Origin: Nitzschia sp. pyKryTriq1
Lineage: Eukaryota; Bacillariophyta; Bacillariophyceae; Bacillariales; Bacillariaceae
Reading direction: 5' to 3'
DNA length: 64,000 bases
Assembly: GCA_956465555.1 (NCBI GenBank)
Contig: OY101116.1
Location: 806,001 to 870,000, forward strand
The position numbers and the translations under genes are program-made. The notes beneath the pieces were generated by a model, which saw only the letters and a list, made by a program, of their open reading frames with translations, did no database searches and was not told where the DNA came from. Below are positions 56,253-64,000 of this stretch, piece by piece (position 1 is the first letter of the stretch; each line of letters opens with the position of its first letter).

Positions 56253-57482
56253 ATGACAATTCCACTCCACAATTGGTGTGCCACTTGCGAGGAAGGCGTT
56301 CATGATCATGCCACAATTTGCACGGTATGCGGTGACGCCCTCGGGCCTCCCCCATCCGCGACGTCGAGACGCGGTACGAGTACCGGTACCGGTGCCGGTA
56401 ACACCCACTCGTCTTCGTCTTCGTCTTTTGGAGTGCGGGCGGTCCCTGAATTCATGACGGATGATTTTCGTGAAGCGGGTCGTGAAGTTCGGAGTATGCA
56501 AACGAATCTGAGAGGACAAGTTCACGAGATCAATGCCTTGGCTCGAGAGGCGCTCCTGATGGAAGGGAACAACAACGGCATCGGCAACGGCGGCGACAAC
56601 GACTGGCAACAAGTCCCCGCCGAACTTTTGGCACCTCAAAATGCCGACCATCGAGGTCGACCGACCGCCAAGGAAACACTTGCCAAAATTCCTCGCATCA
56701 AACTGGATGACAAGAGCTCTCTATTTCGACAGGCAGTGTTAGAACTATCAATGTCAGATTCTTCCAGCAGCAGCACGACAGTGCCCTTTCGCGCCATCCC
56801 TGCAGAGTTTGGTCCCACCCAATCCTTTCAGATCGAAAAGGCAACGATAATAGTAGCTTCTCCGAGAACGGCAAAAGGGGGTCTCAGTGAAGAAACAAAG
56901 ACACGAATCGCACAATCATCATCACCACCATCATCAAATGCTACTGATAATACTCCAACGATTGTCTATTTGGAGCGGGGTGATGGAATTACCTTTGTCG
57001 ACAAGGCAGTTCAAGCACAGAAAGCAGGCGCCGTGGCTGTGATTATTGGCAACAACATGTCGACACCGTGGCCCTATGTCATGAAAGACTCCTCCGGCGA
57101 GGCGCCAAAAATGGGGCTGGATATTCCCGTCGTCATGATCAAGCAGGCCGATGGCAAGGCGCTGATAGATCACAACTCCAAAAGCAATGACTCTGTTCTT
57201 CTTGCGAGTCTAAGAATACAGTCTTTGACAAAGGATTGCGTTGTTTGTTGTGAGACATTTGCGAATGGGGAGACCGTGATGCAACTTCCTTCTTGTGGTC
57301 ATGTGTTTCATGAAAAATGTGCCATAGCATGGTTGAGCAAACACAACACATGCCCATTTTGCCGGCGGGAGTTGCCCACGGATGACTCGGAATATGAACA
57401 AGAGCGACGACGAACACAAAGGACGCACGCAGGAAGTGCTTCCGGTAGCAATGAATCCCAATGGAGTGGTTATTATGGATAG
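56253..57482 (+). CDS. RING-H2 protein with PA domain and N-terminal zinc ribbon, 409 aa
   Basis: The start chosen is ATG at 56253 (MTIPLHNWCATCEEG); the longer frame from 56094 adds a stretch with no clear role. Residues 9-30 form a C-x2-C...C-x2-C zinc ribbon (CATC...CTVC), like the N-terminal finger of RNF126/RNF115-type E3 ligases. A Ser/Gly-rich linker follows. A PA (protease-associated) domain lies at about 200-325, with YLERGDGITFVDKAVQAQKA, AVAVIIGNN and LDIPVVMIKQADGKAL. The RING-H2 finger at about 333-380 has C-x2-C, then CGHVFHEKC, then CPFC. PA-RING proteins are usually membrane-bound; here no signal peptide or membrane helix is visible, so it is probably cytosolic. Predicted role is an E3 ubiquitin ligase. 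Confidence 0.82.
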   Translation: MTIPLHNWCATCEEGVHDHATICTVCGDALGPPPSATSRRGTSTGTGAGNTHSSSSSSFGVRAVPEFMTDDFREAGREVRSMQTNLRGQVHEINALAREALLMEGNNNGIGNGGDNDWQQVPAELLAPQNADHRGRPTAKETLAKIPRIKLDDKSSLFRQAVLELSMSDSSSSSTTVPFRAIPAEFGPTQSFQIEKATIIVASPRTAKGGLSEETKTRIAQSSSPPSSNATDNTPTIVYLERGDGITFVDKAVQAQKAGAVAVIIGNNMSTPWPYVMKDSSGEAPKMGLDIPVVMIKQADGKALIDHNSKSNDSVLLASLRIQSLTKDCVVCCETFANGETVMQLPSCGHVFHEKCAIAWLSKHNTCPFCRRELPTDDSEYEQERRRTQRTHAGSASGSNESQWSGYYG

Positions 57483-57945
57483 ATTCTTCATTGATTATGA
57501 TTCTTGACACTCCTCTTTTACTTTTGCCTTCTAGAACACTTATTAGTCATCCGATGAAGAAAAATAGATTGGTAGTCCTTCTCTCTATGTACCGGTACCG
57601 GTATATTTTACGATTCTTCCTGGTACCGGTAGTTGTGAACTTCGTAGACTATTCGTACGTACGTAAAGCGGTCGAAAGATCATCAGGGGTAAATAGTAAA
57701 TAAGACTCAGCTCTTGTCGTGTTAGTCGATTAGATTAGTTCGAACCAAAAGCACACTTCACTGAAGAGTGAAGAAAAAAATCGCTCAGCCCTCGCTAAAT
57801 CCAACCCGGCCGGCGTCTCGCAACGCGCAAGAAGTGCTATGTCGAAGATCTAACGGTCCATTCTCATCATCATCCCCCCTCCGTCGTCTCAAGGCGAAAT
57901 CTTGGTCTTCTCCTCTTTTTCAGAGTATTTTACATACTTTTGACC
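57483..57945. other. Intergenic with a short GTAC cluster
   Basis: About 460 nt between the RING gene and V-ATPase subunit C. GTACCGGTACCGGTA is near 57590-57605 and a second palindrome near 57621-57630. No gene seen. Confidence 0.5.
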
Positions 57946-59473
57946 ATGAGCTACTTCATTGCCGCAATTTCCAATAGTGGTGGTGCGCCTGAACAGGCGT
58001 ACCGCAAAATGCAAGCGGCTGGGGCTTGCCCGGAAAAGCCATTTGCGGGTAAGTTTTGATTTGTTCGATGTTATTGTTTTACCATCGTCGCCTCGTGAAT
58101 TTCTCGGCCGCGTGAGGCCGATCGGCTCGCGCTCTAAAGATATATAAATTTAGCTATCTCGATGGGAGAGTGTGGAATCGATGTTCCTGTTGTGCACATT
58201 CAATCTTTAATCTGACCATGATGTCCCCTTTCTTGCAGAGATGTTCAAATTCGAGGTTCCCTCGTTGACTGTTGGAACCCTGGATACTCTCATGGTGAGT
58301 CGCTCGAGGGGAATTGGAAGATGGCGTGTATTTTTGTTTCGTTCGTCTCATTTTTCGCTTCTCTAGACCCTGAGCGATGATATGGTGAAAACAGATACGG
58401 TCGTCGAGGGCATCGTCCGAAAGATCGAGAAGACTTCGGCGGAACTATTTGATAAGAGAACTCCGGATCTTACTGTTGGTGGAGTGCCGTCCCAGCGATA
58501 CATTCAGCAGTTTGCTTGGGACTCGGCGAAGTACCCCAATCGACGGCCTTTGAAGGAGCTCGTTTCTTTGATTGCTGGGGGAGCTGCTGGAATCGACGAG
58601 GAGCTTAAGCAGTTGAGTGCTTCTTTTGCAGATAAGCAGCAAGCGTTGACGGATGCTAAGCGTAAGCAAGGAGGGAACTTGATGCAGGCTGACTTGAATG
58701 ACCTGTTGAATGAAGAGATCATGCGAAAAATCAATGTTGTGGACACGGAGTATTTGAAGACTGTATTCGTTGCCATTCCAAAGAGTCAGAAGGAAAACTT
58801 TGTCTCAAACGTCGAACAGCTGGCATCTGACCTTGTGGGCTATGGTGGACCCGATTGGGCGCGTGATCCTAGCAAGCTTGGAGAGCCTGTTTCCTTCGGT
58901 TCCAAAGTCGACCGCCACAAAGTTCGAGGATCTCCCGTCGTTCCAGGATCGGCTCAGCTTGTTCATTCCGACGAGGATACGATGCTTTACGCTGTTGTAA
59001 TCTTGAAGAGTCAATACGAGGCTGGATATTACGAAGGAGAGGAATTCGTACCCGGAACCAAGATCGACTTCGAAGAAGAATTCGCCCAAGCGTGCCGCGA
59101 GAAGCGTTATGTGCTTCGTGAGTTCCAGTGGGATTCAACTGCTGCCTCCAAATCAGCAATGGCTCGGGAACAGCTGCAAGTGGAAGTTGATGGTATGAAG
59201 AGTGCCCTCATGAGGTGGTGCAAGACACACTATGGTGATGCCTTCGTTGCTTGGATGCATATCAAGGTTATCCGCGTCTTTGTGGAAAGCGTTCTGCGCT
59301 ACGGTTTGCCGGTCGACTTTACGGCAGTGTTGTACAAGGTCCACCCGGGAAAAGACGTTCAACTTACACAGGCTCTCGACAGCGCACTTGGCGGTGGCTC
59401 TGCGGACGATGATTTGGAAGAAGACGCTGGCGATGAGTACCATGACTTTGTCTTGCTGAAGTTCGAACCTTAA
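57946..59473 (+). CDS. V-type H+-ATPase subunit C, 421 aa
   Basis: Exons are 57946-58048, 58239-58294 and 58367-59473, with introns of 190 and 72 nt; joins are phase 1 and phase 0. Subunit C belongs to the stalk of the vacuolar proton pump, linking the catalytic V1 sector to the membrane sector and governing their reversible assembly. The start MSYFIAAISNSGGAPEQAYR is typical of the family. Other family marks are FKFEVPSLTVGTLDTLM, then LSDDMVKTDTVVEGIVRKI, LNDLLNEEIMRKINVVDTEY, VVPGSAQLVHSDEDTMLYAV, and the C-terminal MKVIRVFVESVLRYGLP-type stretch (reads HIKVIRVFVESVLRYGLPVD). The acidic loop GGGSADDDLEEDAGDEYHDF precedes the end. Length is slightly above the animal and yeast forms. Confidence 0.94.
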
Positions 59474-59629
59474 TAAATTCATGGCACTCCTCTAGCCATA
59501 TAATTCTGCAAGAATGACATTTCCTACTAGACTATTCCATCTCTAATGCAAATATAAACGAGTTTAGTGCGCATTTCCAATAGTTTTATATTTATCCTGC
59601 ACATTGTGTAATGTTATAACGTGGCCGGT
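59474..59629. other. Convergent spacer
   Basis: 156 nt, A/T-rich, between two convergent stops. No gene seen. Confidence 0.5.
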
Positions 59630-62600
59630 CTACTCAGAGGAATCTTTCTTCTTCTTGTTTTGCTTCTGACGACGCTTCTTCTTAGGTGGAAGTTCACGAC
59701 CTTCCATGTTGACTCTGAAAGTCCCATGGACAGGGCGATGATCTGAATGCTGGGCCCCCGGAACGCTTTCATATGAGAGTACTCTCGTTCCCCAAGGTTT
59801 GAACAGGATCCTATCAGTCCAAGCTGGAATTCGTTGTTTGTGAGAAGTATCATACTCACCAGTATCCTTGTCAAACTTGAAAGTAGGTGCAAACTTGACA
59901 TTTCCTTCTGCGAATCCCGGAAATGCTCGTCTCTCCGTCATTGTACGAAACAGTTGATCATGTGGTAACAAATTATCCCAAGCTAACTCTTTTCCTCCAG
60001 TCAGAATTGTGTATTCGGTAACTTCGCGCGGAAGATCTATTCGGTAGTTCAAATCGCCACAGAAAAAGGCACGATCGACTGAATCAAAGAGGAAGGATCG
60101 GTCATCTGTTGCCACTTCTGTGCGTTGTTTGGGTAAAAACCCTTCTGGGGACTGAGCTTCCAGTTCGTTGGAGATGCGCCAAAAGTCTGCATCGCGAGCG
60201 TCCGAATTCTTGACATGTGCTGCCATATGAGCAGTGACAAAAACCATACGCAATGACTTCGATCGAGGAGCGTCGCTATCTTCCGGGGGATTCCGAGCTT
60301 TCAATTGCAAAAAGGCAGCAATGGCGCCTTTATTGTGAAAGACGTTCCCGATTCCACAAGTTACATCGGCTATAGATACATGCTCGATCTCTTTCAAGAA
60401 AGACTTTTTGGCAAAGAGACCAAATTGGATCCCACCAAGTAAATGCAATGCAATCGGAACGTAATCTTTGCCAAGCATCTTGATCATAAGACGACGATAC
60501 TCGCGGGACCTTCTTCCTTCCGTTCTACGAGGCTTGATGTTTTCGCATTCTTGGCCTGAGATCAAAACCAAGTCGCTGCCACTGCCCTTCTTCACCCCAG
60601 CTTTCCGGAAGGCTCGAATGAATTCTGCGTCGTCTTCAGAAGGAGATTCTTCCGCAAGATTCCACGTTACGACTGAAACAATTGCGTCCGTTTTCTTGTC
60701 CTCGGAGGTTTCGAGGGATCTCCTGTCGAGCAGTTTGCCTTGCCTTGTAGCAACTTTGCTTGCTCCAAGTTTGAGGTCATCTTCCTTCATTTCAACTTCA
60801 ACCTCCACTTCAACCAGGCCTAATTTATCGGTGCTTGCAGTGACCGTATTCATTTGCTCATCCTCTATTTCTGTGGAATTTCCCTCATCAAGCGCGATTT
60901 CGCCAGAGAAGCTGGCATTTTTAGTTATATTGGAGGTGTTTCTTATCTGTGAACCTCCCCGTGTTTCATTCAAAGATGCAGTCATGTTGCTACCACCATC
61001 GGTGTTGGAAGACGTCTCTGCCGTCGTCCAAGCGAGGACTTCGTCGACGTCTTCATTAAGGAATTTGCCGATGAAATGGACAACATCAGGCTCAAGATAT
61101 GGATCTTCGGATGCTTCTTTTGAGCCAGGACCCTCGTGGGCCACGTCGTCATGCGAGGGATCTTCGGTCTGGTATGACTTTAAGTTGATAGCTGTCTTTT
61201 GATTTTCGACGTCCTGGTCCGAAATTGTTCCGCTTTCTTTATTGTTCGATGGCGATGCTGCTGCGTCTGTCTCGCGCTCAACGCTTATCGCCCCACCTGA
61301 CGAGCTTTCAATAGTATCATTTGATCTTTCTGCTTCTGTTTCTGCAGAGACATCTGCTAGAGTCCCTTCTTCGGTGCGAACACCCGCCGACGAAATGGTT
61401 TCAGCGTCTGAATCAGAATCTTCGGACGATTCGTCCTCGTCTTCATCGATATTTTTCTCGTTGTCGATGCTTGGCCTTGCATCTACTATTGAAGTGGTGT
61501 CACTTGCTTCGATGTCTTCGCCTTCGCGCTCTCCTTCTACAAGTTCAGGGTTGGACTGATCGATGGAAATTTCAGACTTTGGTTCCAGAAGGCTTGGCTC
61601 TCCTTCTGGCGAGGGTTCCTCCTGGATAGGTACTTCCGCTGTCGATGAGTTCTCGATCACGTCTTTCGTAACATCTTCGCTTTCCAGTTGGAACCGTTCA
61701 ATTTCAGAGGGGGTGGACGTGGAGCTTGTAGGAGGTCCTGGGGTAGACACGTCTGCTGCTTCATCGGCTTCCTCTGCAGATTCTATCTCTTTGAGAGCAT
61801 CGAAAGATCCAGTTTCATCAATAGCGTTCGCTGTAGGAATATCCTTTGTTTCCTCGGCTGGAGACTCCTCACTGTCACTGCAAGTAGAACTTGGAGCTGT
61901 TTGAGGCAGTAGTGTGGAAGCGTCGGCTTCTTCAACGTGGACCACAGATTCTGTCACTTCAATGACATCAAAAGAGCCAGAGTCGTCTTCAACGTGCACT
62001 ACAGATCCTGTCACTTCAATGACATCAAAAGATCCAGAGTCGTCAATGCTTTGTGCTGCACCAGACTTTTCCTCTACCACGAGTGGCTCGTTTTCAGACG
62101 GGATGTGTGTCGACGCTTCGGGTTCAACGTGCCCTACAGATTGTGCAATTTCGGTAGCCTCAAAAGATCCACGACCATCCATGCTTTGCACTGCGTCATG
62201 AGCTTCCTCCATAAGCGGGTCGTCCAACGTGCTAGCTCCAGAATGAATAAGATTCTCCGAGGAAGCCACATCCGCATCAGCTTCAAAGATCGGCGTTGCC
62301 TCCGAGGTTTCTTCCTGTACTGGGACATCTACAGGTGCAGGCGTGCTTGTCACGCCAAACTGAGCTTCCTCGACAGAATTTTCTGTCGCGCCCGTATCCC
62401 TCTCTGATTCGTCTTCACTTTTCTTGGCACCTGGCACCTCCGCAGCGTCAATATGAGTCTCTACTAGCGAAGTAAGTTTCGTCTTCGTCTTCCGTTTTTT
62501 CTTCGTCGATTTCTTCTTTCTCTCGGAGTGAGATGTCTTGACTGCATTCTCTTGAGCTTTTGGTGACGATCTGGGCAAAGATGAGTGGGATTTCTTTCTC

Positions 62601-63358
62601 GATTTTCTCTTCTTATTCTCCTTAGATGATGGGCGGGACAACTTTGTTCTTGGGCCATCCACCGTCGACGTTGGGGGGATCCGACCTCTCTCCACACTTC
62701 TCACCGGTCTCCTACTCGTGCCATAAGTTGTCGGACGAGGACTTCTCGACAAATCGCTCGGTCTCATTGGCTTCACAGCTGCTGACCCATCCTTACTTTT
62801 CACTTTCTTGACCTTCTTGTGAGCTTTCGCTCGCGTGCTTGTTGTGGAATCTTTTCTGTGGCGTTTCTCTTCGATGATAATATTGCTGCGACTGGATGAA
62901 GATGATTCGGGACTTTTCTTGAGCTTCTTGTGCCCATGAGACTTTGTGGCCTTTTTCGTAGGGGTGGAAACAAATGCCGCTCTCCCAGAATAGTTCTTGG
63001 TGGTGTCTCCCTTCTTCTTCTTTCCTTGCTTCTTCGCTCGCTTCTTCTTACTCGGTTTGGGTCGAGATGACGATGATAATGATTCTTCGTCTTCGGCTTC
63101 GTCAGCAATGATCGACGGGGTATGATGTTTCTTTTTGGTCCGTTTGATCTTCTTGTGATGCTCGGGAGCCGAGGAGGATGGAGCTGCTGTTGGTGCCAAG
63201 GACGGAGACTGAATTCCCCATTGGCCGCGCGGTGGTTGCCATGGACGAGATGATGATGATGATCGGGCGCTCACAAACAACAAGATTCCTCGTAATGGAC
63301 CCAAAACGTCCAAGACGAGAAGGAAGCCAAGCAGGATTAGCTCTCGCCGCAGTGCCAT
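59630..63358 (-). CDS. Signal-bearing Lys/Ser-rich protein with C-terminal inositol-polyphosphate 5-phosphatase domain, 1242 aa
   Basis: A single exon from ATG at 63358 to TGA at 59630-59632. Residues 1-32 are a signal peptide or signal anchor (LILLGFLLVLDVLGPLRGIL). Residues about 60-330 are Lys/Ser/Arg-rich with dense SSSS, KKKRAKKQGKKKK and KSH patches, like silica-associated silaffins in composition. Residues about 330-880 are acidic and repetitive (DDSGSFDVIEVT occurs twice). The C-terminal part (about 893-1222) is an IPPc phosphatase domain, with TWNLAEE, FFCGDLNYRIDLPREV, PAWTDRILFKP and SDHRPVHGTF. These domains remove the 5-phosphate from phosphoinositides or inositol phosphates. The ISGQECEN and NKGA motifs also fit. 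A basic tail (KKKRRQKQNKKKK) ends the protein. Fusion of a secretory, silaffin-like region to this enzyme is unusual. Confidence 0.85.
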   Translation of the reverse strand: MALRRELILLGFLLVLDVLGPLRGILLFVSARSSSSSRPWQPPRGQWGIQSPSLAPTAAPSSSAPEHHKKIKRTKKKHHTPSIIADEAEDEESLSSSSRPKPSKKKRAKKQGKKKKGDTTKNYSGRAAFVSTPTKKATKSHGHKKLKKSPESSSSSRSNIIIEEKRHRKDSTTSTRAKAHKKVKKVKSKDGSAAVKPMRPSDLSRSPRPTTYGTSRRPVRSVERGRIPPTSTVDGPRTKLSRPSSKENKKRKSRKKSHSSLPRSSPKAQENAVKTSHSERKKKSTKKKRKTKTKLTSLVETHIDAAEVPGAKKSEDESERDTGATENSVEEAQFGVTSTPAPVDVPVQEETSEATPIFEADADVASSENLIHSGASTLDDPLMEEAHDAVQSMDGRGSFEATEIAQSVGHVEPEASTHIPSENEPLVVEEKSGAAQSIDDSGSFDVIEVTGSVVHVEDDSGSFDVIEVTESVVHVEEADASTLLPQTAPSSTCSDSEESPAEETKDIPTANAIDETGSFDALKEIESAEEADEAADVSTPGPPTSSTSTPSEIERFQLESEDVTKDVIENSSTAEVPIQEEPSPEGEPSLLEPKSEISIDQSNPELVEGEREGEDIEASDTTSIVDARPSIDNEKNIDEDEDESSEDSDSDAETISSAGVRTEEGTLADVSAETEAERSNDTIESSSGGAISVERETDAAASPSNNKESGTISDQDVENQKTAINLKSYQTEDPSHDDVAHEGPGSKEASEDPYLEPDVVHFIGKFLNEDVDEVLAWTTAETSSNTDGGSNMTASLNETRGGSQIRNTSNITKNASFSGEIALDEGNSTEIEDEQMNTVTASTDKLGLVEVEVEVEMKEDDLKLGASKVATRQGKLLDRRSLETSEDKKTDAIVSVVTWNLAEESPSEDDAEFIRAFRKAGVKKGSGSDLVLISGQECENIKPRRTEGRRSREYRRLMIKMLGKDYVPIALHLLGGIQFGLFAKKSFLKEIEHVSIADVTCGIGNVFHNKGAIAAFLQLKARNPPEDSDAPRSKSLRMVFVTAHMAAHVKNSDARDADFWRISNELEAQSPEGFLPKQRTEVATDDRSFLFDSVDRAFFCGDLNYRIDLPREVTEYTILTGGKELAWDNLLPHDQLFRTMTERRAFPGFAEGNVKFAPTFKFDKDTGEYDTSHKQRIPAWTDRILFKPWGTRVLSYESVPGAQHSDHRPVHGTFRVNMEGRELPPKKKRRQKQNKKKKDSSE
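61945..62055 (-). repeat. Tandem internal repeat in the 5-phosphatase gene
   Basis: Two near-identical copies of a unit coding for DDSGSFDVIEVT-SVVHVE lie side by side; a looser third copy is near 61800 and a fourth near 62150. It makes the acidic middle region repetitive. Confidence 0.7.
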
Positions 63359-63789
63359 GGTCTCCTTTTCTCTTTCAATTCAATACGGTGTTATTTGGTG
63401 CGAGAGAAGAGAAATCGCAATGGATGCTCTTGCTTTGCTCTCTCGGAGCAGCTAAGAGTAGCAATAGAGGGAGGCTGTGTCGCATACAGTACCAGGTACC
63501 GGGGTGGCAATGAATCATCATATTCATCATTCATCATCGGTGTCAATTTTTCGGATCTGGTCTTCCACGTGTCGATAAGCACACAAGTACGGTACCGGTA
63601 CTGTACGGCGCGTCGGGGTCTGGATGGGGGGGAATACTTGGGGGAGGCTTATTTCTTTAAAATATGTGGGGGTAGTAGTGTACGTGTACTCTGGCTCGTA
63701 CCGTGTACCAGTAGAGTGGACGAATATCTCATCTACTGCTAGATAGCTGGAGATTATCATCTTATAGAGCATCCTGCCCTCGCGATCGG

Positions 63790-63820
<31 letters not shown>

Positions 63821-64000
63821 CGTAGACACAACCACAGTAATCACACTGGCAGCCCAGTCCACAACGTAGTACAAAAATGAGACAGAATTCAGGTGCCACC
63901 GTCAAGGCATAGTACTATTGAAGCACAATACGAGTTTACAAGGCTGCTCTTCCAGTCAAGAAGTCACTTCAGAAAACATAAAAACTATAGCTCTACAGAC
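63359..64000. other. Right-edge intergenic with repeats
   Basis: No gene seen. GTAC words occur at about 63486-63502 and 63587-63712, and a (TATC)n microsatellite at about 63791-63821. Confidence 0.5.
63791..63821. repeat. (TATC)n microsatellite
   Basis: About seven and a half tandem TATC units, uninterrupted. Confidence 0.9.

Noticed and set aside
61242-62201. Ser-rich plus-strand frames in the 5-phosphatase gene
   Set aside because: They are the complement of the acidic and Ser-rich repeats on the minus strand and have no domain of their own.
63791-63821. Possible CRISPR-like array
   Set aside because: It is a plain tetranucleotide microsatellite with no spacers. No CRISPR array was seen in the window.

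Overview
The window looks like nuclear DNA from a diatom (stramenopile). Three things support this. A plastid-type transketolase carries a diatom-style signal peptide followed by a phenylalanine-led transit junction. There are CRAL-TRIO plus DUF6824 genes, a pairing I know mainly from diatoms. A short Copia-type LTR element has a gag-like part of the kind seen in diatom elements. Genes are closely packed, with mostly 68-110 nt GT-AG introns (one 388 nt). Exon joins were worked out by hand; every spliced model given here closes in frame, but none has transcript support. I cannot name the species.

Layout. 1-5.3 kb: a coiled-coil gene running off the left edge, an unknown protein with a small conserved-looking core, and a multi-pass membrane protein, all on the minus strand. 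6-9.5 kb: a five-exon... in fact four-exon PPR-SMR gene with long disordered ends. 11.4-12.3 kb: an unknown type II membrane protein. 12.7-14.7 kb: a short, young, broken Copia-type element with identical LTRs. 14.9-17.7 kb: a C1 / glycine-zipper / VPS9 protein, a likely Rab5-type exchange factor. 18.8-21 kb: plastid transketolase. 21.2-29 kb: a tandem family on the minus strand, one single-unit CRAL-TRIO-DUF6824 gene and one gene in which two such units are joined head to tail in one reading frame. 30-33 kb: a Ser/Lys/Asp-rich disordered protein. 33-38 kb: a kinesin-4-like motor. 38.9-40 kb: GET4. 42.6-43.5 kb: a dsRNA-binding-like, proline-rich protein. 45-46 kb: a small membrane protein. 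47-48.4 kb: an F-box protein of the FBXO9 kind. 48.8-53.8 kb: a P5A-ATPase. 53.9-55.7 kb: a PPR protein. 56.2-57.5 kb: a RING/PA protein. 57.9-59.5 kb: V-ATPase subunit C. 59.6-63.4 kb: a signal-bearing, Lys/Ser-rich protein ending in an inositol-polyphosphate 5-phosphatase domain.

There is no operon logic. The genes cover housekeeping and trafficking: carbon metabolism (transketolase), membrane-protein quality control (GET4, P5A-ATPase), endosome and phosphoinositide work (VPS9 protein, 5-phosphatase, CRAL-TRIO proteins, V-ATPase) and RNA binding (two PPR proteins, a dsRBD-like protein). Gaps between genes repeatedly hold clusters of GTAC-centred palindromes. The most unusual items are the double-unit CRAL-TRIO-DUF6824 gene, the silaffin-like N-terminus fused to a 5-phosphatase, the C1-VPS9 combination, and an inverted-repeat structure near 42 kb.
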